NCBI GenBank assembly: GCA_038150465.1
Contig: JAYOTP010000018.1
Coordinates: forward strand, 1-46,578
Direction: 5' to 3'
DNA from: RFXV01 sp038150465
GTDB taxonomy: Bacteria; Bacteroidota; Bacteroidia; Flavobacteriales; Schleiferiaceae
Length of the DNA stretch: 46,578 nucleotides
Both the position numbers and the translations under genes were made by a program. The notes beneath the pieces were generated by a model. It had not been told where the DNA came from. It ran no database searches and saw nothing but the letters and a program-made list of their open reading frames with translations. Positions 31,763 through 39,437 of the stretch are shown piece after piece. The first letter of the stretch is position 1. Each line of letters opens with the position of its first letter.

Positions 31763-32818
31763 ATGCAGAAATGCCTCTTGATCCTTTGCATGGCCCTTGG
31801 CACTTATGCCCTTGGACAGGAGGGCGAAGCATGTGAAGCCGATCTCTTGTTTTCTGTGCAGGCACCATCCGGCCTCAAACTGAGATCGGGGCCAAGTACG
31901 TCCTCCAAGCATCTGGTCACTGTCCCTGTGGACAGCATGGTCTTGGCTTGTACCAAGACCTTCGGTGCATTGCAAGTGTCCGACACGCGTGGTTTCTGGC
32001 GATTTGTTCGCTACAAGCAATACGAGGGGTTCATGTACGATGGGTACCTCCAGCCATTGAATCGATCCATACCGGACAGTCTAAAGGCTACCGAAAGGGC
32101 GTCATCGTCCTCTGATACCGTTCAGCCACCGGTCCCTATTTCCTTCACATTGGCCATGGAGACCTACAACTACTGCGGGGACTACAACCAGCTCGACCCT
32201 TCGCTCCATTGGTATGGCATTTACCCACCTGAGCAAGGAAAAACGGCTTTTACACTTGAGCGGATCCGACTGGAGCTTGTGCTCCTGAAAACAAATGCAA
32301 ACGGTCTCATGGAATTCGATGTGCGCACTGACCGCGAAGAGAAATCCCTGTTCCTGATCGGTACGGACCAACAGCTGGATAGAGGCGATCTGCTCTATCT
32401 CCCAACAGTTTGGCAGAATGAACTTCCCATAACGATGTACCCCGGGATGGAGACGACCGTAGTCGCCCGCTCTGTGGCCGAGGACCCAAAGAATCTGCAC
32501 ATGCAGGCATTTGGGGGTGTGATGCCAGGAGCGGAAGACGAATGCCCGTCGCTCGTGGACTATCAGATCCATGTCCGCACAAGCGGTGCGATGGATCAGA
32601 AAACTCAGGATATTGCCCCCCTGCTTGAAGCAACAGATGCCTGTGCTCCTCCTGAGCTCATCTGGTTCGGCGATCTGAACGGCGACGGTCTTGCCGACGC
32701 CCTATGGGCCGTCAAGAACCGAGATGATGCCCGTCTGAGCCTTTTGATCAGTGCGCATCAGGGCAATGACATCTGGACACTTGCCGACAGCTGGATCATC
32801 AAAAACTGCCAACCATGA
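31763..32818 (+). CDS. Secreted bacterial SH3-domain protein
   Basis: A 351-residue exported protein: signal peptide (MQKCLLILCMALGTYALGQ) and a bacterial SH3 domain at about residues 30-95 (VQAPSGLKLRSGPSTSSKHLVTVPVDS; GFWRFVRYKQYEGFMYDGYL). Then comes an unrecognised central region and, near the C-terminus, an FG-GAP/EF-hand-like GDLNGDGLADALW (Asp-rich, possibly calcium-binding). SH3b domains often bind peptidoglycan peptides. The start was moved from an upstream frame to the ATG that begins the signal peptide. The stop overlaps the acyl-CoA carboxylase start as ATGA, although no functional link is obvious. Confidence 0.78.
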   Translation: MQKCLLILCMALGTYALGQEGEACEADLLFSVQAPSGLKLRSGPSTSSKHLVTVPVDSMVLACTKTFGALQVSDTRGFWRFVRYKQYEGFMYDGYLQPLNRSIPDSLKATERASSSSDTVQPPVPISFTLAMETYNYCGDYNQLDPSLHWYGIYPPEQGKTAFTLERIRLELVLLKTNANGLMEFDVRTDREEKSLFLIGTDQQLDRGDLLYLPTVWQNELPITMYPGMETTVVARSVAEDPKNLHMQAFGGVMPGAEDECPSLVDYQIHVRTSGAMDQKTQDIAPLLEATDACAPPELIWFGDLNGDGLADALWAVKNRDDARLSLLISAHQGNDIWTLADSWIIKNCQP

Positions 32819-34446
32819 AAAAAGAATTGGAGTTCAACAAGAATGAGGATGCGCTCAAACTTCTGCTCACGGACGTCAAGAACAGGCTGGATAAGATAAA
32901 GCTCGGTGGCGGCAGCAAAAAGATCGACAAACAGCACGCGCAGGGAAAGTTGACTGCTAGAGAACGCATTGCTGCGCTGCTCGACAAGGAGAAGCCCTCA
33001 TTTGAGATCGGAGCCTTTGCCGCAGAGGGTATGTACAGCGAACACGGAGGCTGTCCGGCTGCAGGTGTGGTGATCGTGATCGGCTGGATCGAAGGGAGAC
33101 AGTGCATCGTCGTGGCCAACGATGCCACGGTCAAAGCCGGCGCATGGTTTCCGATGACCGGAAAAAAGAACCTTCGGGCACAGGAGATCGCCCTTGAGAA
33201 CCATCTGCCCATCATCTATTTGGTGGACAGTGCCGGCGTCTACCTCCCTATGCAGGATGAGATCTTCCCGGACAAAGAACACTTCGGACGCATCTTCCGA
33301 AACAATGCGGTGCTTTCCTCAAAAGGCATCACCCAGATCTCAGCGGTGATGGGAAGTTGTGTTGCCGGGGGCGCCTATTTGCCCATCATGAGCGATGAGG
33401 CCCTGATCGTCGAAAAGACCGGCAGTATTTTTCTTGCTGGTTCCTATCTGGTCAAAGCGGCCATCGGTGAAGACATCGACAACGAATCTCTTGGTGGGGC
33501 AGATACACACTGCGAGATCAGCGGGGTCACGGACTACAAGGCCAAAGACGATCAAGAGGCCATCGACACCATAAAAGGGATCATGGGAAAGACCGGAAGG
33601 CCGCCCAAAGCTGGTTTCGACCGCATCGAATCCAAAGCGCCGAAAAAAGACGAAAATGAGCTCTACGGCCTGCTGCCCGAAGATCGGGCCAAGCCCTACC
33701 GAAGTCTCGACCTGATCGAGCGCCTGGTGGACAACAGTGATTTCCAGCAGTACAAGGAGGGATTTGGAAAGACCATACTCTGCGGTTATGCCCGGATCGA
33801 CGGTTGGGCCGTGGGCATAGTGGCCAACAACAGAGAGATCATCCGGACCAAGAAAGGGGAAATGCAGCTGGGCGGAGTCATTTATTCCGATTCTGCCGAT
33901 AAGGCGGCCCGGTTCATCGCCAACTGCAATCAAAAACGCATCCCCTTGCTCTTCCTTCAGGATGTCACCGGCTTCATGGTGGGCTCGCGCTCCGAGCACG
34001 GCGGGATCATCAAGGACGGCGCGAAGATGGTGAACGCGATGAGCAACTCTGTCGTGCCCAAGTTCACAGTGATCGTGGGCAATTCATTCGGCGCAGGGAA
34101 TTATGCCATGTGCGGCAAGGCCTATGATCCGAGACTCATCGTGGCCTGGCCTTCGGCGCAACTGGCCGTAATGGGCGGAGAGCAGGCCGCCAAGGTGCTC
34201 CTTCAGATCGAGAAAGCCCGATTGAGCAAAGAGGGGAAATTCGGTGAGAAAGAAGAGAAGGAGCTGCTCGACCGCATCGGAAAGCGATACAAGGAGCAAA
34301 TGTCTCCTTACTATGCAGCCTCCCGCATGTGGGTGGACGCCATCATCGATCCGCTCGACACCCGTGCATGGGTCAGCGCAGGAATCGAAATGGCCGACCA
34401 CAATCCTGAAGTAAAGGCTTTCAACATGGGCGTACTCCAAACCTGA
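32815..34446 (+). CDS. Acyl-CoA carboxylase carboxyltransferase (beta) subunit, MccB/PccB-like
   Basis: A 543-residue crotonase-fold carboxyltransferase. It has the N-half acyl-CoA/biotin binding regions (KLTARERIAALLD, GGCPAAGVVIVIG, VMGSCVAGGAYLPIM) and C-half GFMVGSRSEHGGIIKDGAKM and NSFGAGNYAMCG. It transfers carboxyl from biotin to an acyl-CoA, probably methylcrotonyl-CoA (leucine breakdown) given the pattern LPMQDEIFPDKEHFGRIF, or propionyl-CoA. The biotin carboxylase partner is not in the window. It is coupled to the genes on both sides (ATGA before, TGATG after). Confidence 0.92.
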   Translation: MKKELEFNKNEDALKLLLTDVKNRLDKIKLGGGSKKIDKQHAQGKLTARERIAALLDKEKPSFEIGAFAAEGMYSEHGGCPAAGVVIVIGWIEGRQCIVVANDATVKAGAWFPMTGKKNLRAQEIALENHLPIIYLVDSAGVYLPMQDEIFPDKEHFGRIFRNNAVLSSKGITQISAVMGSCVAGGAYLPIMSDEALIVEKTGSIFLAGSYLVKAAIGEDIDNESLGGADTHCEISGVTDYKAKDDQEAIDTIKGIMGKTGRPPKAGFDRIESKAPKKDENELYGLLPEDRAKPYRSLDLIERLVDNSDFQQYKEGFGKTILCGYARIDGWAVGIVANNREIIRTKKGEMQLGGVIYSDSADKAARFIANCNQKRIPLLFLQDVTGFMVGSRSEHGGIIKDGAKMVNAMSNSVVPKFTVIVGNSFGAGNYAMCGKAYDPRLIVAWPSAQLAVMGGEQAAKVLLQIEKARLSKEGKFGEKEEKELLDRIGKRYKEQMSPYYAASRMWVDAIIDPLDTRAWVSAGIEMADHNPEVKAFNMGVLQT

Positions 34447-34961
34447 TGGACGAATACTTCGAACTCGGTTACGTCAAAAAAACGAGCGGACTGAAAGGCA
34501 TGCTGCTGGTCCAGCCGGATACGGACCGAGCCGCGCACTACCTCGGAACCGACGCTTTCTTCCTTGAAGAATCGGGTCAGGCAGTTCCCTACTTCATCGA
34601 AGAATGCACTTTGGACAGCAAGGGCCTGATGCGCGTTCGCTTTGAAGAGATCGAGGACGCCGATGCAGCCCACCGGCTGGTGGGAAAAAAGGTTTTCCTG
34701 CCGCTCCACCAACTTCCCGCTCTGGAAGGAAAACAATTCTATTTCCACGAAGTGATCGGATGGAAAGCCATCGATGAGAACAACCGGACCATCGGATCCA
34801 TTTTGGATGTTCTCGACAGAGGGCCACAGGAATTGCTTCTGGTGAAAAGTGCGGAGGAAAAAGAGATCTATCTCCCTCTGGCAGACGACTTTATCCTTGA
34901 CGTGGACCGCGCTAAAAGAGCATTGAAACTCGTTGTACCCGAAGGTCTGCTCGATCTCTGA
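34446..34961 (+). CDS. rimM: Ribosome maturation factor RimM
   Basis: A 171-residue RimM, needed for 16S rRNA 3'-domain processing. N-terminal RimM domain: ELGYVKKTSGLKGMLLVQPDTD; then ADAAHRLVGKKVFLP. The PRC-barrel half has FYFHEVIGWKAID, GSILDVLDRGPQELLLV and IYLPLADDFI. The ATG shares a base with the carboxylase stop (TGATG). Many bacteria have rpsP directly upstream; here it is replaced by an acyl-CoA carboxylase gene. Confidence 0.93.
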   Translation: MDEYFELGYVKKTSGLKGMLLVQPDTDRAAHYLGTDAFFLEESGQAVPYFIEECTLDSKGLMRVRFEEIEDADAAHRLVGKKVFLPLHQLPALEGKQFYFHEVIGWKAIDENNRTIGSILDVLDRGPQELLLVKSAEEKEIYLPLADDFILDVDRAKRALKLVVPEGLLDL

Positions 34962-35003
34962 CCGCATCCAAGTTCACACCCTCAACTTGAGCGTCCGCCG
35001 TTT

Positions 35004-36392
35004 TTACAGGTGGATCACCTCGTCATAAGCGTCCGCAGATGCTTCCATGACCGCTTCGCTCATGGTCGGGTGCGGATGCACACTCTTGACGATCTCCATC
35101 CCTGTAGTTTCCAACTTGCGGGCCACTACGGCCTCTGCGATCATTTCCGTGACATTGGCCCCGATCATGTGGCAGCCCAGGAATTCTCCGTATTTCTTGT
35201 CGAAGATGACCTTGACGAAACCATCCTTGTGTCCGGCCGCACTGGCCTTCCCACTGGCTGAAAAGGGAAACTTGCCCACACGGACCTCATATCCTGCTTC
35301 CTTGGCCTGTTTTTCAGTCATTCCAACAGAGGCTACCTCAGGGGAACAATAGGTACAACCCGGGATATTTCCGTAGTTCAGCGGTTGGGGATGATGTCCG
35401 GCGATCTTTTCGACGCAAATGATGCCCTCGGCACTGGCCACGTGCGCGAGCGCTTGTCCGGGAACACAATCGCCAATGGCGTAAACGCCGCTTACATTGG
35501 TCTGATAGAATTCGTCCACGGTGATCTTTCCCTTCTCGGTCTTGATCCCCAGCTCCTCAAGCCCAATGCCTTCGATATTCGCCTGAACACCCACGGCTGA
35601 AAGAACCACATCGCATTCGATCTGCTCCTCGCCCTTGGGCGTCTTCACGTGTACCACACATTGCTTGCCCTTGGTGTCCACAGAGGTCACTTCGCTCTTG
35701 GTCTTGATGGCGATGCCCTGTTTCTTGAAGCTGCGTTCGAGCTGTTTGCCCACTTCCTCGTCTTCCAGGGGAACGATCTGTGGCAGGTATTCAACGATGG
35801 TCACATCCGTTCCCATGGCGTTGTAGAAGTATGCAAATTCCACTCCTATCGCACCAGAACCAACAACGACGAGCTTCTTGGGTTGCTTGGGCAAGGTCAT
35901 CGCCTCCCGGTAACCGATGATCTTCTTGCCATCCTGCGGAAGACTGGGCAACTGCCGACTTCTCGCACCGGTAGCTATGATGATGTGCTTGGCCGTATGC
36001 TCCGTTTCCTTTCCGGAGGCATCCTTGACACGTACTCTTTGCGGCGAGACCAATCGCCCATCGCCCATGATCACCTCGATCTTGTTCTTCTTCATCAAGA
36101 ACTGGACTCCATTGCTCATCCCTTCGGCCACTCCCCTGCTCCTTTTCACAACCGAGGAAAAGTCGTGCTTGGCATCCTTTATCTCAATGCCGTAGTCGCC
36201 CGCATGGCGGATGTAATCAAATACATTGGCGCTCTTGAGCAAGGCTTTGGTCGGTATGCAGCCCCAATTCAGACAGATCCCGCCCAAACTTTCCCGTTCG
36301 ATCACGGCAGTCTTCAGGCCGAGTTGTGCCGCGCGAATGGCTGTGACATATCCTCCGGGGCCGCTGCCCAATACGATGACATCAAAATTCAT
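35004..36392 (-). CDS. lpdA: Dihydrolipoyl dehydrogenase
   Basis: A 462-residue flavoprotein (E3 of the 2-oxoacid dehydrogenase complexes) that reoxidises dihydrolipoamide with NAD. Evidence: FAD motif VIVLGSGPGGYV, redox disulfide GGICLNWGCIPTK (Cys40, Cys45), NAD motif VVVGSGAIGVEFAYF, and active-site HPHPTMSE (His441, Glu446) at the dimer interface. No E1 or E2 gene is adjacent. It is convergent with rimM and has its own -7 box upstream. Confidence 0.97.
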   Translation of the reverse strand: MNFDVIVLGSGPGGYVTAIRAAQLGLKTAVIERESLGGICLNWGCIPTKALLKSANVFDYIRHAGDYGIEIKDAKHDFSSVVKRSRGVAEGMSNGVQFLMKKNKIEVIMGDGRLVSPQRVRVKDASGKETEHTAKHIIIATGARSRQLPSLPQDGKKIIGYREAMTLPKQPKKLVVVGSGAIGVEFAYFYNAMGTDVTIVEYLPQIVPLEDEEVGKQLERSFKKQGIAIKTKSEVTSVDTKGKQCVVHVKTPKGEEQIECDVVLSAVGVQANIEGIGLEELGIKTEKGKITVDEFYQTNVSGVYAIGDCVPGQALAHVASAEGIICVEKIAGHHPQPLNYGNIPGCTYCSPEVASVGMTEKQAKEAGYEVRVGKFPFSASGKASAAGHKDGFVKVIFDKKYGEFLGCHMIGANVTEMIAEAVVARKLETTGMEIVKSVHPHPTMSEAVMEASADAYDEVIHL

Positions 36393-36415
36393 GAATAGCT
36401 AGTTTTGCGATCGCG

Positions 36416-36423
36416 CAAATTTA
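36416..36423 (-). promoter_or_regulatory. -7 box TAAATTTG of lpdA
   Basis: Minus-strand TAAATTTG matches TAnnTTTG exactly, 23 bases before the lpdA ATG at 36392. No clear TTG upstream. Confidence 0.45.
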
Positions 36424-36456
36424 CATTAAGCCCATCATTATCCACCCGCAGAATTC

Positions 36457-36927
36457 ATGACCGATCAGCTTCAGGATCCCTTTCGAAAAGACGAGGAAAA
36501 AGAGCGGCCTCAGGGACCCGAATGGATGTCCGACCGCCCCAAAAAAGCCCTCGAACAACTCTATAAATGGACCCGCTTCCTCGGGATCTCCGGCAGCATC
36601 ATTTCCGCATTCATCTTGCTGAACGGACTCGCTCTGTTCGCCAACCCGACCGCAGCCGAACAAGCCCTTGGCGGAGCACTTCCCGGAGTGGATCTGCGGA
36701 TGATCGCCCTACTGTACATCGCCTTTGGAGCTGCATACATCATCCCGATGCGGCATCTGCTGAAGTTCAGTCGACAGATCGAACTCTACTTCAAACGCGA
36801 ACAGCTGGAGCAGGCGGTAGAGGCACTGATCAGCATCAGCAGCTTCTTTAGGATCATTGGTTTTGTGGTACTTCTCTTCCTGGGCGTCTACATCCTTGGA
36901 ATGATGGGGAGCGTGGTCAGTCTTTGA
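36457..36927 (+). CDS. DUF5362-like integral membrane protein
   Basis: A 156-residue protein: a charged cytoplasmic N-terminus (about 40 residues), then three or four hydrophobic segments (about 43-62, 80-96, 131-153). The segment YFKREQLEQAVEALISISSFFRIIG matches the general look of the Bacteroidota DUF5362 membrane family. Function unknown. Its 3' end overlaps that of the convergent ridA gene by 11 bases. Confidence 0.75.
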   Translation: MTDQLQDPFRKDEEKERPQGPEWMSDRPKKALEQLYKWTRFLGISGSIISAFILLNGLALFANPTAAEQALGGALPGVDLRMIALLYIAFGAAYIIPMRHLLKFSRQIELYFKREQLEQAVEALISISSFFRIIGFVVLLFLGVYILGMMGSVVSL

Positions 36928-37297
36928 TGGCCACGGCACTGATCTCCACATTCACCCCAAGCGGCAGTCCAGCCACGGCTACCGTCTCTCGCGCCGGTTG
37001 AGATTTGCCGAAATACGTGGCATACACCTCGTTCACGATGGGAAAGTGCTTCATGTCTGAAAGAAAGATGCTGCACTTGACAACCTGCTCCATCTCCATT
37101 CCACCTGCGTGAATAACGGCCTTCAAATTGTCCAGGACTTGTCGGGTCTCTTCTTCTATGGAGCCCATGATGAGCTTGCCGCTTTCTGGATCCAAGGCGA
37201 TCTGCCCGCTGCAATAAAGTGCATTATCCGTTTTGATGGCCTGGCTGTACGGACCAATGGGTTCGGGTGCATGATGGGTGAAAACGATGGACGACAT
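36917..37297 (-). CDS. ridA: RidA/YjgF-family enamine/imine deaminase
   Basis: A 126-residue trimeric deaminase that hydrolyses reactive 2-aminoacrylate from PLP enzymes. Key residues are present: GPYSQAI near the N-terminus, Arg103 in PARETVAVAGLP and Glu120 in VNVEISAVA. It is divergent from pabA/trpG across 44 bp and convergent with the DUF5362-like gene. Confidence 0.95.
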   Translation of the reverse strand: MSSIVFTHHAPEPIGPYSQAIKTDNALYCSGQIALDPESGKLIMGSIEEETRQVLDNLKAVIHAGGMEMEQVVKCSIFLSDMKHFPIVNEVYATYFGKSQPARETVAVAGLPLGVNVEISAVAIKD

Positions 37298-37341
37298 AAG
37301 AGTGGGTTAGATGAGGGAAAAATAAAATATTTGCCCTTCGC

Positions 37342-37905
37342 ATGAAGCCACACATTCTGCTGCTCGACAACTTCGACAGCTTCACATACAATTTAAAGCA
37401 CCACCTCTGCGCCCTTGGGGCCAGAGTGGAAGTGATGCGAAACGACCGGCACGACTGGCATTCCTTCCAGGGCAGCCACATTGTGTTGTCACCGGGTCCG
37501 GGTGTCCCCAGCTCTTCAGGAACGCTGATGGACTGCATCGCCCACTTTTATGGCAAGAAACCCATTCTAGGCGTCTGTCTGGGGCACCAGGCGCTGGCTG
37601 AATATGCCGGAGGCACCCTCTTCAATATGGAACGGGTCCGTCACGGAAAACAAAAGACGATAGAAATACTTTCCGAAGGCGTTCTGTTCCGCGGGCTCTC
37701 AAGTGCTTTTCCCGTGGGCCTTTATCATTCATGGGCGGTTCGGGAAGTTCCTCAGGGCTACGACCTGACTGCCCGTGATGCACATGGGGTCGTCATGGCC
37801 ATGGAAAATGCGGAGACTGCCAGCTTCGGTGTCCAATTCCATCCGGAGAGCATCATGTGTCCAGGTGGCATGGATCTGCTCGCCAACTTTCTCGCGTTCA
37901 GTTGA
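37342..37905 (+). CDS. Anthranilate/4-amino-4-deoxychorismate synthase glutamine amidotransferase subunit
   Basis: A 187-residue class I glutamine amidotransferase (TrpG/PabA family) supplying ammonia to a chorismate-using partner. The catalytic triad is intact: Cys79 in LGVCLGHQ, His167 and Glu169 in QFHPES. The N-terminus ILLLDNFDSFTYNL and the oxyanion loop SPGPGVP are typical. There is no TrpE/PabB gene in the window, so tryptophan or folate synthesis cannot be told apart. Upstream AATATTTG is a one-mismatch -7 box 8 bases from the ATG. Its end overlaps the convergent pepD by 8 bases. Confidence 0.9.
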   Translation: MKPHILLLDNFDSFTYNLKHHLCALGARVEVMRNDRHDWHSFQGSHIVLSPGPGVPSSSGTLMDCIAHFYGKKPILGVCLGHQALAEYAGGTLFNMERVRHGKQKTIEILSEGVLFRGLSSAFPVGLYHSWAVREVPQGYDLTARDAHGVVMAMENAETASFGVQFHPESIMCPGGMDLLANFLAFS

Positions 37906-39349
37906 TCCGGGACAGCACCAGACAGAGGTAGTCCCAAACTTTTTCGGCCGAGGCGATATGGGCGCATTCGTCCGGACTGTGTGCATTGCGTATGGTGGGA
38001 CCAAAACTGATCATCTGCATCTCTGGCATGGCCTCCCCGATCAATCCACACTCCAATCCAGCGTGGCAAGCGAGGACCCTGGGCGGACGTCCGAATGACT
38101 CTTTATGCAATTCGGTCATGAGCTGTACCAGGGCAGATCCGGGTTGCGGCGTCCATCCGGGATAACTCCCTTCGGTGCGTACCTGCGCTCCCATGGCCCG
38201 AAACGGCGCGGCCACCGTATCGGAGACATCCCATTTGGCCGACTCCCGGCTGCTTCTTTGCAGACTCTGAACATCGAGTTGGCCATCCAATAGCCGAACA
38301 CGGGCCAGATTGCTCGAAGACTCCACCAGATCGGCAACCTCTGGACTGAGCCTGTAGATCCCATTGAAGGTTGCCTGCAGCACATGGATGAGGCTTTTCT
38401 GATCATCTGCGACCAATCCCGTTGCCGGACGTTGTATAGAGCGGCAACTGAGTGAGAGTTCCGGGTCAGTGAAACTGTATTCATGACGGAAAACTTGTTC
38501 CATCTCACCTACGATCTTATCGATGCTTTCCCCTTCGCCAGGTGCACAGGAAATATGGGCCACCGCTTCCCTCGGGATGGCATTCCGCAGACCTCCACCA
38601 TCCACTTCACACAATGTGAAGGCGCACTGCTCCTGTAACCGATGCAAAAGCCGAAACAGCAGTTTGTTGGCATTCGCACGTCCCAGATGGATGTCCGTAC
38701 CTGAATGCCCGCCAAAGAGACCTTTCAACTCGATAGCCCTACCAATATGCGTTTCGGGGATGGCCTCTGTATCCAAACTGTGTGCGATAAGCGTGTCCAC
38801 CCCTCCGGCACATCCGATGGTCAATTCGTCGTCCTCTTCCGTGTCGATATTCAGAAGATACTTCGCCTTCAACCAGTTATCCTGCAGGCCTTTGGCACCT
38901 GTCATTCCCGTTTCTTCATCAATGGTGAACAGTGCCTCGATGCGGGGATGAACAAGAGAATCGCTGTCCAATACCGCCAGCATATAGGCCACACCCAAGC
39001 CGTTGTCTGCACCCAAAGTAGTTCCCTCGGCCTTCAGCCATTCTCCATCCACCATCATTCGAATGCCTTCAGAAGCGAAATCGAACGCCACGGAAGCATT
39101 CTTCTGGTGCACCATGTCCAAGTGCCCTTGCAGCGCAACAACCGGCCGTACTTCCATACCCGGGCTGGCTTGTTTTCGGATCAGCAGGTTACCTGTTGCA
39201 TCCTCTTCTATTTCCAGTTCTCTCTGCTTGGCAAAGGCCTTTACATAAGCGCAGACCGCCTCCTCTTTTTTGCTTGCTCTTGGGATCTCATTGAGTTGAA
39301 TGAAAAAATCCCAATAGGCGTTGGCAGGCAATTCATTTCTCTTCAGCAT
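37898..39349 (-). CDS. pepD: Aminoacyl-histidine dipeptidase (PepD, M20 family)
   Basis: A 483-residue di-zinc M20 metallopeptidase that hydrolyses Xaa-His and other dipeptides in the cytoplasm. Metal and catalytic motifs: LQGHLDMV, LGADNGLGVA (bridging Asp), TIDEETGMTGA (catalytic Glu and metal Glu), NIDTEEDDELTIG and HAGLECG. A lid/dimerisation insert lies between about 200 and 390. It is preceded by a 12-base sequence shared with prfC at the same distance from the start. Confidence 0.95.
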   Translation of the reverse strand: MLKRNELPANAYWDFFIQLNEIPRASKKEEAVCAYVKAFAKQRELEIEEDATGNLLIRKQASPGMEVRPVVALQGHLDMVHQKNASVAFDFASEGIRMMVDGEWLKAEGTTLGADNGLGVAYMLAVLDSDSLVHPRIEALFTIDEETGMTGAKGLQDNWLKAKYLLNIDTEEDDELTIGCAGGVDTLIAHSLDTEAIPETHIGRAIELKGLFGGHSGTDIHLGRANANKLLFRLLHRLQEQCAFTLCEVDGGGLRNAIPREAVAHISCAPGEGESIDKIVGEMEQVFRHEYSFTDPELSLSCRSIQRPATGLVADDQKSLIHVLQATFNGIYRLSPEVADLVESSSNLARVRLLDGQLDVQSLQRSSRESAKWDVSDTVAAPFRAMGAQVRTEGSYPGWTPQPGSALVQLMTELHKESFGRPPRVLACHAGLECGLIGEAMPEMQMISFGPTIRNAHSPDECAHIASAEKVWDYLCLVLSRIN

Positions 39350-39424
39350 GGACTTTCATTAAGGGCAGGCAATGTAATTGATGTCCGCTGAAAAACGGTT
39401 CTGTTCTTCAATCTTGGGTTTTAT

Positions 39425-39432
39425 GATATTTG
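39425..39432 (+). promoter_or_regulatory. Candidate -7 box (GATATTTG) for the three-gene signalling operon
   Basis: GATATTTG differs from TAnnTTTG at the first base and lies 5 bases before the ATG at 39438. The -33 region holds only TTC about 18 bp upstream. Confidence 0.3.
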
Positions 39433-39437
39433 CAGCT

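Noticed and set aside
34969..34989. Hairpin CAAGTT...AACTTG between the convergent rimM and lpdA genes
   Set aside because: AT-rich 6-bp stem with a 9-base loop and no adjacent T-run; too weak to call a terminator.
35649..36398. Plus-strand frame (249 codons) antisense to lpdA
   Set aside because: Mirror of a conserved flavoprotein gene; no motif.
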